The notes under the pieces are model-generated. The model worked only from the letters and a program-made list of their open reading frames with translations, was not told the DNA's origin and made no database searches. A stretch of 64,000 nucleotides of DNA from positions 21,341,495 through 21,405,494 of the forward strand of contig NC_050475.1 in assembly GCF_013373865.1 (NCBI RefSeq), in the 5' to 3' direction. The position numbers were made by a program, and so were the translations under genes. This stretch comes from Monomorium pharaonis (lineage: Eukaryota > Arthropoda > Insecta > Hymenoptera > Formicidae). Shown here in pieces: positions 38,691 through 51,992 of this stretch (positions are counted from its first letter, which is position 1; every line of letters begins with the position of its first letter).

Positions 38691-38879
38691 GCGTTCTTTC
38701 TTGATCAAAGCTACTGGTACTGCTATTAAATACTAGCAAAATACTATTAAATATCACCAAAGTACTGATAAAATGTTCACTTCACTCAATTCGATTCCAT
38801 TAAATCGTGCAACGCGCATCTTTAATCCTGTAAAACTCTTCGACTCTTTCCATCGGAAAATGCTGAAGTTTCTAGAGCC

Positions 38880-40330
38880 TGGAAATGCGCGTTTGAACAA
38901 AGAACGTGTTCGATCAGCGGGCTAATAAAGTTTCCCCTAAATCGCGTCCATTAACGCGGGAGATCAAAGCGCGTCGAGGCGTACCGTACGACCGAAGGTC
39001 GAAGGGCCCTGGCCTCGTGCGGCATTTCGTAGAGCGCAACGTTGTCGATCCTGATCCTGGTAAACGATTTGTCCGTATCTCGTCGTCTAAATAATATCGC
39101 CGGGCACAGAGAAGAGAGCGAGGCTGAAGGGAGACAAAGAGACGAAGGGAAGCCTCTTGATTCTGGGGCGTCACTATGGCGACTTCTCGCACAAACCCCG
39201 GCATCTCGCCACCCTCCCCCCTTCTCCGGCTCTCGATTTCCACCCTCGGTAACCTTCGAAGCTGCACCATGTACATATATACCCCAGCTACCATCCCAAT
39301 TCCGGCGGCATTTTCTCTCCCCCGGCGGCGCCGCCGGTTTCGACCGGCATATTCCGCCGTAACAACGTCGCGGCGGCGGCGGCAGCGGCGTCCGCCGGCC
39401 CTCACCCTGTCACCCAGTTTAATCTCCTGGGGGTCCCCGAATGGGACGTGCTCCATTTCTGCTCGCGCTCGTTACCGTCCGCCCCGTACCTTACCCTTCT
39501 CTTTTCGAGCTCCGCGCAATCGCTTTCATCGCGGCCAATATCGGATTTTCCCGACCGAGAGCGCCTACCACAGAGATAACTCCATTTTTTCCACCTCTCG
39601 ATTTCTTCTTTCATCTTCCATACTTTCCGCTTTATGTTTCGTCTTTTCTTTTTTTTCTCAATACCCTCTCGACACTCGATATTCCACTCTTGCCTTTGTC
39701 ACGAAGCGACGCGCGAATACGACGTGACGACGTGTCCCGGCAGAAAATATTCGGGGTTCTTATTTAAATAAATTCCAAGGCGAGGGATAAAGATCAATTC
39801 GATCCGCGGGGATTGTTATTCGAATGGCGCTGAGGGTTAAAGCGGCGACGGAGCTTTAAGCTTTTAGCTCTGTATTGAAACTACAATGTCGCGTTGCCGT
39901 GGCCCGGTATCGTCAAAAGAATCGAAGTTGTCACTGTGCGAGCGCTATTTTCATTACGATATATCGCGGAACAATCTAGCCTCGGCTACTCGCTCTCCGG
40001 AACGGTGCATTATGATGACCGCTCATGACCGACCGGGAAAATACGTCCCGCACGCGCGCGATTCGCCTTGTCACCCAATTTAATCTCCATCCACTCCAGC
40101 CACGCTTTGTTCGCCGCGCTCTCGATATGGTTCTCTACTTCATCGCGTGTGCCTCGTCCTTTATCCCCTCACCTCTGCCTCTTCCCTTCGCTGATGAAAG
40201 AACTATACTCTCCCGGTCGAGTCGCAAACTTTCTCCGTCGACGGATCTTCTGGCAGCGGCTATCGATGTTAAGCCCGCGATCTGCAAGCTTCATTGTGGC
40301 ACTCGGATTAACACTTAACAATAATCGTTC
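38880..40330. other. CpG-rich block with (CGG)n core
   Basis: GC-rich with CGGCGGCGGCGG near 39370-39390 and a GC palindrome-like CCCGGCGGCGCCGCCGG around 39322-39338. Many frames are open on both strands (up to 183 codons). Their translations are Arg/Pro/Ser-rich and domain-free, and I do not count them as genes. It is possibly an island near a transcription start. Confidence 0.4.
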
Positions 40331-43300
40331 GCGTCTTGACAAAGAAACGCGAAGGTAATAAAGTTCTTCGCCCTACATTCGGTGATATAACGGTGATCCG
40401 ATAGCGATAGTTCAAACGCGACGATCAATATTTAATCGGGACTCAATTTGTTCGTCGCCTTTTCCTCTTTAATTCTCGTTGTGAAATGAGAAAAAGACTT
40501 TTTTACGAAAGGATGTGTCCGTTCAGACACTGAAAAGAGGTTCTTTAAGAATTCTGCGATCGTACCTCCGCGTTTCTAGGCAAAATTAAAGCATTTTGAA
40601 TTAAAAGAATTACAATTATGCGTTCTCAAGTATTCAATTCAAGACATAAATTTATATAAGCAACGTGTTTGCTCAGAGGAGAAATTTAAAAGTAAAATTT
40701 CAAAAATTTCCACGAATTCCAATGCATATTCTATGAGAATCTATGATTTTCAAGAATAAAAACAGAAATTCTCCGAAAATTCCAGATTTTTTCCGGTAGT
40801 AAACACCTTGTATGGTGTTACCGCTGCCAGACGCGCAAGAGCATTTAAATGGTCGCGGAGATGGATTCCAAGAAGGGGCGAGCAGTTTTCAAAGATACGT
40901 TTGGGCCAAAGTGCTTTCCATCGACATCGTAATCCGTCATTGCCGTTCGACAATCGTGTCGGTAGCGAGCGCTACCTGCGCGTACATAGGAATTTCGCTG
41001 GAGGACGCTAAAATGGCGGAAGGGATACTCGGCTGTACACAGCCGCTGGCTGCCGATCCTGCCCGATAGTTATGAGCGAGGAAGGAAAAGAGAGAAAGAG
41101 AGGTAGAGGAGGAGGAGAAGAAGGAGGATATAGCCTCCCGTCGACCCTTCGTGGCCCTTATCGTTACCGGCACGGTTTAATCTACGACCGTCCATCCTGC
41201 AGATCCCGCACGTTTCGTGTTTCTGCTTTTCCCTGCGAAACCCACGCCCCACATTGCCACCCTATTCTTTATCCGCACTTCCTGAAACGGCTGAAAGGAA
41301 CATTTCCGCATTTGCTACCCTCCCTGCTTCGGGCAGCAGCATAACTGTTCATCTGTAAGTCGGTTACCAACTCGACCGTAACCACGATTAGAGTCAGCGG
41401 TGGCCGCCAATCTGATGAATTCGCGACCGATAGACGGTAAGGGGAATAAGGCGGCATCAGAGAAATAACGAGATAAATTACCGAAGAATTGTGTGTGTGT
41501 GCCGAGTGACTCCGAAGAAGATTATTATAACGGCATATCTCCCTCGAGAAGTCGCCAACTCGCGGTATTTGTTTTATAACTTTTTTTGTTGCGTCTGTAA
41601 AACTCGCGAATATTGTAATTTGTGCATAAAATTAATTATCAATTTTATTATAAAATTTATCGATTTTCTGTTGTCCTTTCTCGATAAGAAAATAACGCTT
41701 CGTTCAGTCTTTTGTCTTTTTTTAAAGGGACAGGACTACGTTGTGTATAGTAAAACAAGAGCTTCTGTTACACGAACTGTTTTCGCACGCGTCGAGCTGG
41801 CGTATTTCCGATAATTTTGATTAATGTTACTTCGAGCGTATTATTATTTGAGTATCAAACTCGCGGAAAAGTCTCGCGCGACCTGCACCTATTCGCCGAC
41901 ATGCGAGGCGAATAATAAACTATCTTCATTGCCGTCCTATATCTATATCGGTGCAGTCCAGCTGGCTTCTGTCACGCGAGTGTTTCGCATGCAAAATCAA
42001 CGGACTGAATAACCGACCGAGAGGGGGGGGGAGGGGTAGGAGACAGTTCGAACTCTGACCTCGCTCTCTGTGGCGGACTCGTTATATACTCGCTGAACGA
42101 GACCCCGTTTTCGCGAAAACGATTGAACAGTTTCATATGCATACGTGTCTCGTATGTATGTGTGTGTATGTGTTTGTGTATCGTCCCGAGAATTGGTTTT
42201 ATCGATGCAGCGCGGAAGTGGAACGACACTTCCTAGTTCCAACCGACCGTGGGAGATAGAACTCGAGAGATACCGTTCGCAGCCCGATTACGCAAATCTT
42301 CGGGGGAAACGAACGGCACCAATGAGAGGCAAAACCACTCTCTCGGCGCCGCTTCGATACTAATGACGAATGTTAAATTACTTTGGATAAATAAAATACG
42401 GGCGATGCGCCGCGATGTGCTCGCTTATTCGACTATCTCGCGTATATTGAAAATAATAAATTCTGAACATAGAGAGACATCTTCGTAAAGCCGGATGAAA
42501 AAATTTTGACATCGCAAGCGACAAATTTAATTACGTTAGTCGAGACAAAATTAAGATTTTTTAATGAGTATTAGAGAAAAAAATATTTACAAGTTAATAA
42601 AGAGATTCCGCTTTAGAAGGCCTATGCCAGTATAACTTTTCTGTATTTTATTGGTAAAATGTAAAGGTTCAAACAAATTGTTAAGTGATTAATTTGTCTG
42701 GAGAATTGATAAAGAGATTTTCTCAAGATAAATAATAAGTTTGCTTGGAGGAGTCTAGTTGTCGTCGATAATGGAGAACAAAGTGAAACGAACCCATAGC
42801 TGTGCCGAGTAATAACATCCGGCGTTGGTCAAACCAGGTATAAAGACGATAAAAGATTATCGGTTTTCTGTAGGGAAGAAAGTCAAGTTTTAGTTAGTAG
42901 CAGCGGCGGATCTTTCTTTACTTCCCCCGCGACGGATCCCTTGATAATTGGCTTCGCCCTTTTCCCCCCGATTCCGAATGCGTGACTCTTGATTTGAAGT
43001 ATTGTAGCTCGTCAAAAACGTGCTTGAATTTTTAATTGAAGCTCACTTCGATTGCCGATAGAACACGCAGACACTTCCCGAAATTTCCCGAAGATTCTTT
43101 ATCTCACGACCATGTTTCCTCTAGCATCGACGCAAATTCCTTTCGAGCGCTTAAATTGCCACCCCAAAACTGTGCCGTTTTGAATAGACACTAACGGTAA
43201 TTGTTTCATTTTTATTATTTTATTTTTATTTTTATTTTATTTATAGTAATCTAATGTATAACTGCATCTTAATACCTGTAATATCTCCGCACTGATTTAC

Positions 43301-43700
43301 TGTTTTAAGCATATTACAAAGTTTGTGAGATTAAAATGATAAACTAAAATTTATTTGAAGTTAACGAAAGTAATCTTACTGTTCTCAAACTTTTCACTCA
43401 CGGAAAGAAATTCATTTCAAGTTGTTCCGTTATATTTAAATATAAATATTTTTAAAAAACGCAATATCTGTAAAATATCCTGCGTGCAGCAGCAGCGATT
43501 GCAAAACGCGATGGAAATATGCAACTGCCTCATCGAGAGAAAGAGGAAAGAGGGAGGAGAGAACGAACGATTCTTTTGTACCTGCTTGCCACTTCGCCGG
43601 TTTTCATTCGCAGATACCGCGGAGGCATTTCCCAGACTCAATGAGCCGCAAGGAAGCCGTCGACGTGTCGATCGCGCGATCGTCGCAAATCTGCAAGAGA
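40331..43700. other. Mixed DNA, no convincing gene
   Basis: The plus frame 40812-41069 (about 85 codons from a TTG; contains QEHLNGRGDGFQEGASSFQRY) is preceded by an acceptor-like GCTGCCAG, but no donor supports it. A GT-rich tract lies at 42147-42178. The remainder is AT-rich with no features. Confidence 0.4.
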
Positions 43701-43706
43701 AAAACG

Positions 43707-43709
<3 letters not shown>

Positions 43710-43771
<62 letters not shown>
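43710..43771. repeat. (AG)n microsatellite, about 31 units
   Basis: The longest pure dinucleotide run in the window, about 61 bp. It generates Glu-Arg repeats in plus frames and Ser-Leu repeats in minus frames covering 43355-43975, all artefactual. Confidence 0.97.
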
Positions 43772-43776
<5 letters not shown>

Positions 43777-44177
43777 CGAGGGGAAAAAACCCTGCTCGGA
43801 ATTGGCCATGTGCTGCTAAAAATACACCAATGCTGGAATATCGTTTGACGACGGCTGGGTCGACCGGATATTTCGCCTTGTCGTGAAAATCGAACGAAAC
43901 GTCTCCCAGCACGGTCGATGCGTCTCGGGAACGGCGCGCACGAATATACCAGGCCGCTGTTTTATTGTCCGACAACGATGCTGATATATAGACGGAGACA
44001 ATTTCGCCCCGAGACGAACGTTATTTCTGACCACCGCGGGGTCTTCCGCGTAACGCGTGTACGTCTCCACGAAGAAATAAACGCGCTCGTTTATTCCTGA
44101 CCGGCGGCGAGGAAAAGCGCCGATAAAAAAAGCGAATCGACGACGCGAAGGGGACGATAATGTCATTCATTAAATTC

Positions 44178-44330
44178 TGAGGGAAAGCCGCTATAAGGGA
44201 ATCACTTCCCGTAATCGAATACATATCCGCCGCCAAACGTGAGAAGGCAGCTAACCCTCGCATGACTTTCGTAAGAGATGAAAAAGAGGAACGACGGCTG
44301 TTACATCTTGAAGGTAAAACACGTGATGGC
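44178..44330 (+). other. Short protein-like open frame, not bounded as a gene
   Basis: After a TGA near 44178 the plus strand reads openly to a TGA at about 44337 with charged, protein-like sequence (contains EKAANPRMTFVRDEKEERR). A donor-like GAAGGTAAAA occurs at 44291. The upstream acceptor (ATTAAATTCTGAG) is poor and an antisense frame is also open. I record it only as a spot to test. Confidence 0.12.
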
Positions 44331-44339
44331 TGTCTTTGA

Positions 44340-46600
44340 GAATCCTTATCGCACCTGTTTTTCGAGGCTAATAAATATATATAGAATCGATATGGGATTT
44401 TTGGGGATATTAATATGAAGGCAGCGTTCGAAGCGCTATGCTCGAAGGGTCAGTTTCCCTCCGGGGAAACATTGAAAACAAATCCGAGTATACTTGAAAT
44501 ACATATATTCGGTAGAGACATTTCGTTGAGAAATGTGCGAATTTAACCGTCGAGACGAATCAACGGAATAAAAGAATTTTATAGCAGAAGGAAACCATCG
44601 TAAGATGAAGGGGAAAATCTGATCACATCTCGCGAAAGAAAAACAGAAAATCGTAGTTACTTATTCAACTGTCTACCAGGACTTCTGGTAAATGTTTGGA
44701 AGAAACGTGCAGATGTACTACTGCAATCTACATTATCTTTCAAACTCAATGATTCGTAACAAGAAAATGTGATACGTGACGACCATTCGTCAATCTCTAC
44801 ACGGTGAGAAAATTTGTGTTAAATTTACATATATCAGCAATTCAAAACTTCAAGTTACAGCATCGCTAAAGCTATAAGATCTTGGCGATTATAAACAGTA
44901 CACTTTCGTGCGTGTTCATGCTGAATTCCGTTCGCGTGAGTCTTCTGGAATGTGCATGCACGGTATGTATTATACGTTACCAGAGAAAACTGTAAAACGC
45001 AAGGCGCCTGTAATTCTGGAGGAATCGCGTGTCCGTTCGACCGATAACGATTTTATAGATGCGGATAACGTGATTTCGGACTACTAATAACGAAAGCGCT
45101 ATTGTCGCATGCATTTCCAACGTGAGAATTTATGGACGTGTGCCTGGGAGCGTAAAAATGCTTATATCTAAGGATCAAGTGATAATCCATGAGTTTAAAA
45201 ACTTTACAGTCTGTTTACCGAGGACATTAAAATTTCTCATTAAAAAAGTTGTTGCGCGTATTAATATTACAATGGTGTAATTATTTTAATGATCCAACGT
45301 AATCGTTTTTCTGTTCTAGCTCTGTTTCTAGTTAAATTTATACATCAACAAAACTGTACTTCCCGTGCAATTTCTTCCAATTACTTAAATAGACCAGTCG
45401 CGCATTTTTCTCACGAATATCCTCGCATCTTCCTCGGGCAACGAGTTGACTTTCTCTTTCTTAATTTGATATACGTATGCGCTTACACAACGTACCTCTC
45501 TTACAACTGTCCTGTCGTATATTTGCATGTGTATCGTTTGTATTACCGCACGTTCGTGTACCGACGGCGCGTACAATAGAGGCGGCACGCCCACGCGTGA
45601 ATTCGGACGATTGACGTAAGCGAAATGAAAGGTGACGGTAGCAAGGGGGAAATAAAGCGAGAAAAATGGTAAGCTAACGCGACGCGGCGCGACGAGACGT
45701 TCCTCGTTGCTCCGCCTTGCGGAACAAATCGCTCATCCGCCATTAATAATATCAACGACTGGGATTATCTGCCGTAAGCTCGGAAAAGCGTAATACCTAA
45801 TTAGATTAACGAGAGGTGCTTTCACAAATCTTATTTCCACAGCGGCGAGAGTAATTAATAACGTAAACGCTATATACTTTCTTTTTTTTTATGAAAAAAT
45901 TGCTTTATTTTTATATTTTTTGAATAACGCAATGTGCGGACACTGTTATAATAACCTTTTAGCAATTTGATTTTATAAACTATCAAATCATTTAATGATC
46001 TGCTCGGCTATTTCATGCACATTACACATATTACAAAAGCAAGGTTATTGAAATCGCATACATTATTGTTATAGATTTACCTCAATCACGTGCGTGCTCG
46101 CTAAATAATTTACATTATTTAACTGAAATTGCTTTACATCTATATAATTAATTCACCGGTTATTAACACTAATCACCCTATTTCACGTATTCGGCGCTCT
46201 TATGCACGACGAAATAAATTCAATTCGTCAAAAGCATTAGGGAAAATATTTGAATGCCTATAAACGTTGCAATACATTTTGCAGTTTCAGCTATTCATTA
46301 ATGTTTTAGCCCAAATTATAATTTTTATGTTACTTTTTAATATTCATCTTGCGTCAAATTAATATAAAAATTTGAGTGGAACGTGCAATGTATGTTGAAT
46401 TTAGCACAAATTTTCCAATTTACTGCGCAACTAACGAGTATATAATTACATAGATTTCTTTCCTTGAACAATTAATCATCAAATACCTGCAACGATTAAT
46501 CACCGACGAACACAAGACGTCGCTTTGAGAATGCCCCCATTACTCAAACTCTCCAAATAGTTCGTAAAAGTACAGTTGGTGAAATACGTTCGTTCGATTG
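44340..46600. other. AT-rich DNA, no gene seen
   Basis: No repeat or exon was recognised apart from an orphan transposon-end-like motif, CTACACGGTGAGAAAATTT, at 44798. Confidence 0.55.
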
Positions 46601-47430
46601 ACAATTCCGTTGGTCCAGCACAGCATGGCGACCTCGGTGATCCAGTTCAAGGCTAAATCCTTTCGAGAAACAGTAAATATACTCAGGCGGCGCGTTGGAA
46701 ACCGAGAAGGCCAACAACGGCCCCTACGTTAAACCCCCAGCGCGCTCTTCCTCGTCTTAACGCGTGCCGGCCTCGTTCGTTAAAGCTCGCTCGCGGGAAT
46801 TTATAGGTGCACCGTAAACTCCCGGGAAACGAGCATCCTTCCGAGAATCACGAAGAGGAGGAGGAAAAGGAGGAGGAGAAGAGGGGAAGGACGCGGAGCG
46901 CGGCGAGGATCCAACGCGCGTTTATCCCCGAAGAGCCTCGCGTTCGCTATATTTCGTTGCGCGAGCGTGGAATAGAGGACACGATGTTCCCACATCTTAT
47001 TTCTTAACTCGGCTGTTACTCGAACGAAGGCTGGCTCGCACGTGGCGCCTGGTGTTTGCAACGCAGACGTGCAGCGGTGCAACATCCGCGTCGCCGCCGC
47101 CGCCGCCGCCGCCGTCACTGCATCGTTTTGCTCGTTGCAACAGCAGCAACGGTTCCCTTTGCGACCCGGCGCTAACACTCCGCGGCATTACGGCCGCGTA
47201 ACTTTTACGTCGGATTGCATGTGCACGCTCGTAACTCGCGCGCTCCATAATGCCCGGCTGCATCGACGAAAAGATGAAAGCCGGGAACAGCGCCGGGGAC
47301 GTGCCCGGGTCCTGCTCCTCGCCCGAGTAAAGGATGACAGTCGCAACTGCCCCCAGAGAATTTTAATAAACATTACAGCAGAGTGATTTTCAATTTCGCA
47401 ATGCACCGCGCGTATATGCATTTGCACAAT
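46601..47430. other. GC-rich patch with (CGC)n at 47090-47115
   Basis: CpG-dense, with a pure CGC run (poly-Ala or poly-Gly in the frames) and a GAGGAGGAG run at 46855-46885. The open frames at 46801-47178 and 46997-47263 (minus) and 47042-47386 (plus) all run through these repeats and are not convincing. Confidence 0.45.
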
Positions 47431-50400
47431 TGCGCCAACTGCGTTTTACTTGACTTAATTACATACGTGATATTATTAATTTAAATAAATACACGGAATA
47501 TCCGTGTACATTTATGCATAGAATAAAGTATTAAATTTATTACTTTGTCGTATATTATGTGCAAGATAAATATTCAGTGTACAAACGTAAATTAAAATTA
47601 CTGTTAACTCGAAACAAAAATTTAATCTGGCGGCACTGATTTTACTACAACAAGATTTGCTCGAATTTCGCAAAAGAGTTCTCTGAGATGAATTCTCGGA
47701 TTTTTCAGGAATTTTGTTCAAAATCCCACGTAAGATTAGAGAATTTTTAAAAGTAAAAAATGATTAATTTACTTTTAGCTTTCCAAGCACAATGAGCGGT
47801 TATTCGCAATTCGAATCGAATAATTCAGAAGTATACACAGCTAAGCCATTGAACTACGAGGAAGATCTCACGCGGTCCGCCAATTTTCCGTTTTACAGCA
47901 GGTGCATTCTATTAACCATCCCTGCATACAATTCGTGGATAAAAAGCTAGTAGCTTTTCACTCGCTAAGCTCTCTCAAATACAGCGCTTTTCATCGCGGA
48001 ACACACACGCGCGGCACGCGCGCGCATTCAATGCGATCTCGCGTTCTCGCTGCGTTCTCGTTCATTAAGAACATTTCATTTCTTTTGCACGGCCGTCTAT
48101 TATTTTCCCTTTCCCTTCCCCTCCCGCCCGTCTGCATCGGGCTTTGCCGGGTGAGCCCCGGGATGCGGCGATGTGCGTTGCATAGAAAACATTCCAACGC
48201 GAAGGCTGCATCATTTGCACAACCCCCATACGCGCTACCCCCAGACGCGAGTGCTTTCATCCCCCGTGAGTGGCTTAAATATTTCAGATTCGCCATCGAG
48301 CAACAACGTTACCAAAAGCTCGTAATTTCCGCGTTTTACTTTGCTTCATAAAATGTATGTAGCGTATACTGTTACGCGCGTTTCAAAAATTACATACAGT
48401 TGATAAACCTGGTAAAAAAATATAAAAGATCATAATACTAGGTATTTATCTTTACCCGCAGCTGATTTCTTCCCTTTCCCGAGATTGAACGACGTTCCAC
48501 GCGGTTTCATGTATGGATTTATTTACGACCGCTCGCGTAATACAGCTCGACGAAAAGCCCGACGACGACGAAGCGGCGGAATTTTGGAGACGCTCCAAAT
48601 ACTTTCTTCATTTCGATATTGCCGATGCCGCGACGTATACGAGAGAACTAATAACTCATTTTGATCGCAAATAATTCTGCCAAATGATAATATCCTCGAT
48701 TTGTCTGCCGTCTACGGACACTAAAAAATAGTTTTAATGTATAAGTTACACATGGGAGATACAACTACTATGACATTAAGAATTAATAAATATCTGTTAT
48801 ATTTCGGTCATTATAATTGTCTACGTAAGTTTATAACGTAGGTTTCTGAATGTATAAAATTTATTATGTAAAAATATTTTGCGCATATTTCAAAATATTT
48901 AATAAATATTCATCCCTTCATTTTTGATGTAAAATATAAACATGCGTACATGTACAGCCATCTTTTTTAAATTCTGTATGTCCGTACGGCGTACGTACTA
49001 TCGATGTAATAAAAAAGAAAGTACTTTTCATAAATCAATATTCTCGCAACTCAGGTGCTACGTACAAAACCTTTCTTTGTGCTATAAATGCACGCTTGCC
49101 ATAAACGAGTTTTTGGGCAAGACCCACACCTCCCCACGGAATATAAATGTCTCACGGAAACGGAAATATTTACAGGACATTTACATTTCAATGGGTCTGA
49201 AAAGTAAATCTGTATGCAAGATATATACAGACCAGGGAGAGTGTTTCGTTTCAAAATAATAGAAAGTCTGTAGATTACGGTATGTGTGATACTGCACTAC
49301 GCACGAAGTGAAATCAGAGTAGAAAGGTGCTGTCGCCGATTTTTTTTCTTGTTTTTCTTTAAAGCTACTTAACGAGCATGGAAGTATTTTTTGCAGCAAC
49401 TTCTCCAAAGTTAATAACCACGAAAATCAGGGACGCGCGACTGCGCTCCATTGTCGCGAGAGCAGCCGGGCGGCATCTTCGCGAGAAAAATTATACGCAC
49501 GGCATACAAGCTTTTCTCGGGGGGGAACGCATTCATATTACTCAAAACTTTCCTCTTTCCGCGTGCGACTATAAGTAACATTAAGTCTTTCACCTGAGAG
49601 TCGCGTCGTGCGCGTGTTAAACGCGTGAGACGGAAATGAGACTCGCAGAAGAAATGCAGATGTCCGCCGCGCCCGCCAGACGCAAAATTCGGTCCAGGCT
49701 AATTGTCCGAATTTCATCTTGAGTATCGACAAGTCTTCCGGGAGCGGTCATCGTTTATCTCCCCCACCCTCCCCAAAAAATGGCAAATATTGTTTACGCG
49801 AGGCAGCGCAACCTCACGCGGGATTATACTTTTCACATTGGGTTTCGAGAGAATGAGAAATGTAATAAATTTCTTCGAGCTGGCAGCGCGCGGCGCTTCC
49901 GAGAGGAGCGATGGTCGTGTTACCGCTCAGTATTGCAGACGCGCGCGATTGCATCCGCGCCAGCCACGATCGATATATTTTTCCCACGATACGTCGAAAG
50001 CGCCGGCAAAGGGAAGAGAGTGGAGAAAGAGCGCGGGAGGTTAAAAAAAAAAGCAATTACCACCGCGTGGAAATGCCGGGTATATCCACTCCCTGAATCG
50101 CGAACGGCATCGCTTCGTCTTATCTGTTATGAAATATTGTGTTTCTCGTACGATGGCGCATCTCGAAGATGACGGCGAATTTCTACGCGTACGCGTATAA
50201 TCCATAATTCACGCTCTCGGTGCGCTTTTACGGTACTACAACCAGAGCTGGTATCTAATTATCAGAAGCGGACGAGAGAAGATCGTGATCCCTGATTCTA
50301 ATGCCGTAACACATTTTTGAAGATATGTGTTTTTACCGCGCTCGTATGACTCGTGATTCTCTCCTCTACTTACAATTAGAATGACTTTATATTCTCAAAA

Positions 50401-50700
50401 TCTATGTGCTAATATTTATCTTTCTCAACTTCGACATAATTAATCGTTTCTCTTATACACAGGGTGTATTCACGCTGAGAAAAAAATGTTGGAATTATAA
50501 TAATTTAACTATAATTTATAGTCATTTTCGGTGCCGATTATATATTCATAGTTATTTTGCATGCAAATTGTAGCTATTAAAATACTTTTTGGGAACAGAG
50601 TTTATAAATGTCCTCTACATATTTGCATATAAATATTTTATGTAATTATGCAAAAAGAGATTAGATTTCTCTACGAGGTCAATCGACAATTATAACAAAT
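47431..50700. other. Mixed DNA, no convincing gene
   Basis: AT-rich at 47440-47780 and 48350-49380, GC-richer at 47990-48300 and 49400-50200. An acceptor-like TTTTTTGCAG at 49389-49398 opens a GC-rich frame, but no matching donor was found. No RNA gene was recognised. Confidence 0.45.
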
Positions 50701-50703
50701 CAC

Positions 50704-50776
50704 ATTTATTATCACATCATAACAAAAAATATAATCATATTTCTTACTAATTTTTTGTTATAATGCGATAATAAAT
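50704..50776. repeat. Perfect-length hairpin, 26-bp arms
   Basis: The left arm (50704-50729) is ATTTATTATCACATCATAAC plus six A. The right arm (50751-50776) is its reverse complement with only two mismatches, around a 21-base loop. It may be a foldback element or a structured RNA stem. No target duplication is evident. Confidence 0.75.
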
Positions 50777-50992
50777 TCTTTTTTTTTAACCTCGCCAAGT
50801 TCAGAACTAATAATAACCGAGGCTCACAACATTGCTTGCTCACTGGTTCTATAACTGGAGCGCGTTGGGAAATCGTTTCTCGATGCGCAATACGGTGCGC
50901 AGGTGGAAACGCGTGTACCGGCTATTAGTTTGACCCAATGACCCGCAATTAACGCGTACACGCGAATCGTAATGCGCGTAGGTGCCGCTTAC

Positions 50993-51052
50993 CTGATAGC
51001 TCGACCTCTTGTTGACATTCAAACGTAAGGTGGTAGCTTTATCTAACCGCGT
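50993..51052 (-). CDS. Candidate mini-exon B, function unknown
   Basis: On the minus strand a 60-bp segment follows a pyrimidine-rich stretch (CCGACTTTCGCGATCCTTTTTATTGCGACAAG, quoted here only for its acceptor end) and ends CTATCAG followed by GTAAGC, a good donor. The other two frames contain stops early; only the frame reading TRLDKATTLRLNVNKRSSYQ is open. The upstream mini-exon at 51181-51240 joins it in the same frame after a 128-bp intron. If the donor is skipped, the frame stays open for 47 further codons to a stop at 50849, so this could also be a terminal exon. I recognise no domain; the sequence is basic and Thr/Asn-rich. Confidence 0.38.
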
Positions 51053-51180
51053 CTTGTCGCAATAAAAAGGATCGCGAAAGTCGGAGAAACCGCACGAGCG
51101 AACCGATTGCAAGGTGCAAATTAACCAGTTATGTTAATCGGTAGCGCATGACACTCTTATAAAACGTGAAGGTCTCTTAC

Positions 51181-51240
51181 CTTAACTGTGCCGCGCAATC
51201 GTTGTGATAGGTTCCATGCCTGATCCACAAATAGATCGTT
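51181..51240 (-). CDS. Candidate mini-exon A, function unknown
   Basis: On the minus strand this 60-bp segment is flanked by a very good acceptor (CTTGTCTCATCTTTATGTTGCAG) and a good donor (TTAAG followed by GTAAGAGACC). Read in phase 0 it gives NDLFVDQAWNLSQRL followed by five more residues. It continues in frame into the second 60-bp segment at 50993-51052, whose only open frame is the matching one. The second frame of this segment is also open, the third ends in a stop at the donor. A 128-bp intron is short but normal for insects. I do not recognise the protein. Upstream exons would lie to the right, possibly from the CpG-rich island at 61240-62450, but that link is speculation. Confidence 0.4.
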
Positions 51241-51321
51241 CTGCAACATAAAGATGAGACAAGAATAAATTACTCCGTTGCGGACCAGAAAGCATCAAAT
51301 CAGAACGAGTTACACAACATT

Positions 51322-51625
51322 ACATTAAAAAATTTATGTTGAATTTAACATAATACATCGCATGTCTTTAACGATCCACTTAAATTAACATTAGTAATAT
51401 GTTTACACGTACATTTTATTCATTTCTCTTAGAATTTATGCTTTAAACCTACATTATCTTTATAGTGCTTGTGTATTTGTCCATAAATTGTGTTATTTGC
51501 ATACTAAGAAATATTAAATATCAATTTAACAAAATATTCAAACATAATCACATTATCAGTGTTAAATTAACATTTGACATGTTAAAAATTCAACACAAAA
51601 GTTTAACAAGGACTGGCTTTAACAT
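51322..51625. mobile_element. Possible decayed MITE, AT-rich
   Basis: TTTATGTTGAATTTAACAT near 51331 faces the reverse complement of ATGTTAAAAATTCAACACAAA near 51578, an imperfect inverted pair. TTAACA words are repeated throughout the interval. Ends and target duplication could not be fixed, so this is weak. Confidence 0.25.
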
Positions 51626-51956
51626 AAATAGCAAATGTTTTCTACATTTATCATAAAAAATGGAAGGGCGCAACAATCGATATATTCTCCTGTATTTATA
51701 ACAATCTGTCTAGAGTCTAGAACGTAGCTATAACTTGGTCGTGACATCGCGCGCGTTGTTTGCATTCACTGTAATACAACATAGTGTATACGTTTATACT
51801 TCGCCGGATGATCGATACGGATGTAAGACCGGCAACGGCGCGAGAAATAATAATCGCCCGCCGAGAGAAAGACGGGTCGGTCGTAAAGACGCGCGCGCAC
51901 TCCGCTAAAGTCGTTACTAAAAATAAACGCGCGCGTTTTGGTTAAACGGGCGTTTG

Positions 51957-51992
51957 TATATACACGCGAAAGCATCTGCCCGCAGTCAGTCA
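51957..51992 (+). promoter_or_regulatory. Candidate TATA/initiator core promoter
   Basis: TATATA begins at 51957 and an arthropod-type initiator, TCAGTC, places the start A at 51988, 31 bp downstream: the canonical spacing. The region just upstream is AT-rich with GCGCG patches; downstream becomes strongly GC-rich. The arrangement predicts plus-strand transcription into the possible coding exon that follows. Confidence 0.4.

Noticed and set aside
38914..39727. Frames of 180 codons (minus) and 183 codons (plus)
   Set aside because: Mutually overlapping, Arg/Pro-rich, in a CpG-rich block; no domain and no splice support.
43355..43975. Open frames of 120-154 codons on both strands
   Set aside because: They run through the AG microsatellite (Glu-Arg or Ser-Leu repeats) and have no other protein-like part.
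50476..50600. Possible foldback element beginning CACGCTGAGAAAAAAATG
   Set aside because: Arms pair only loosely and neither a clear right end nor a target duplication could be found.
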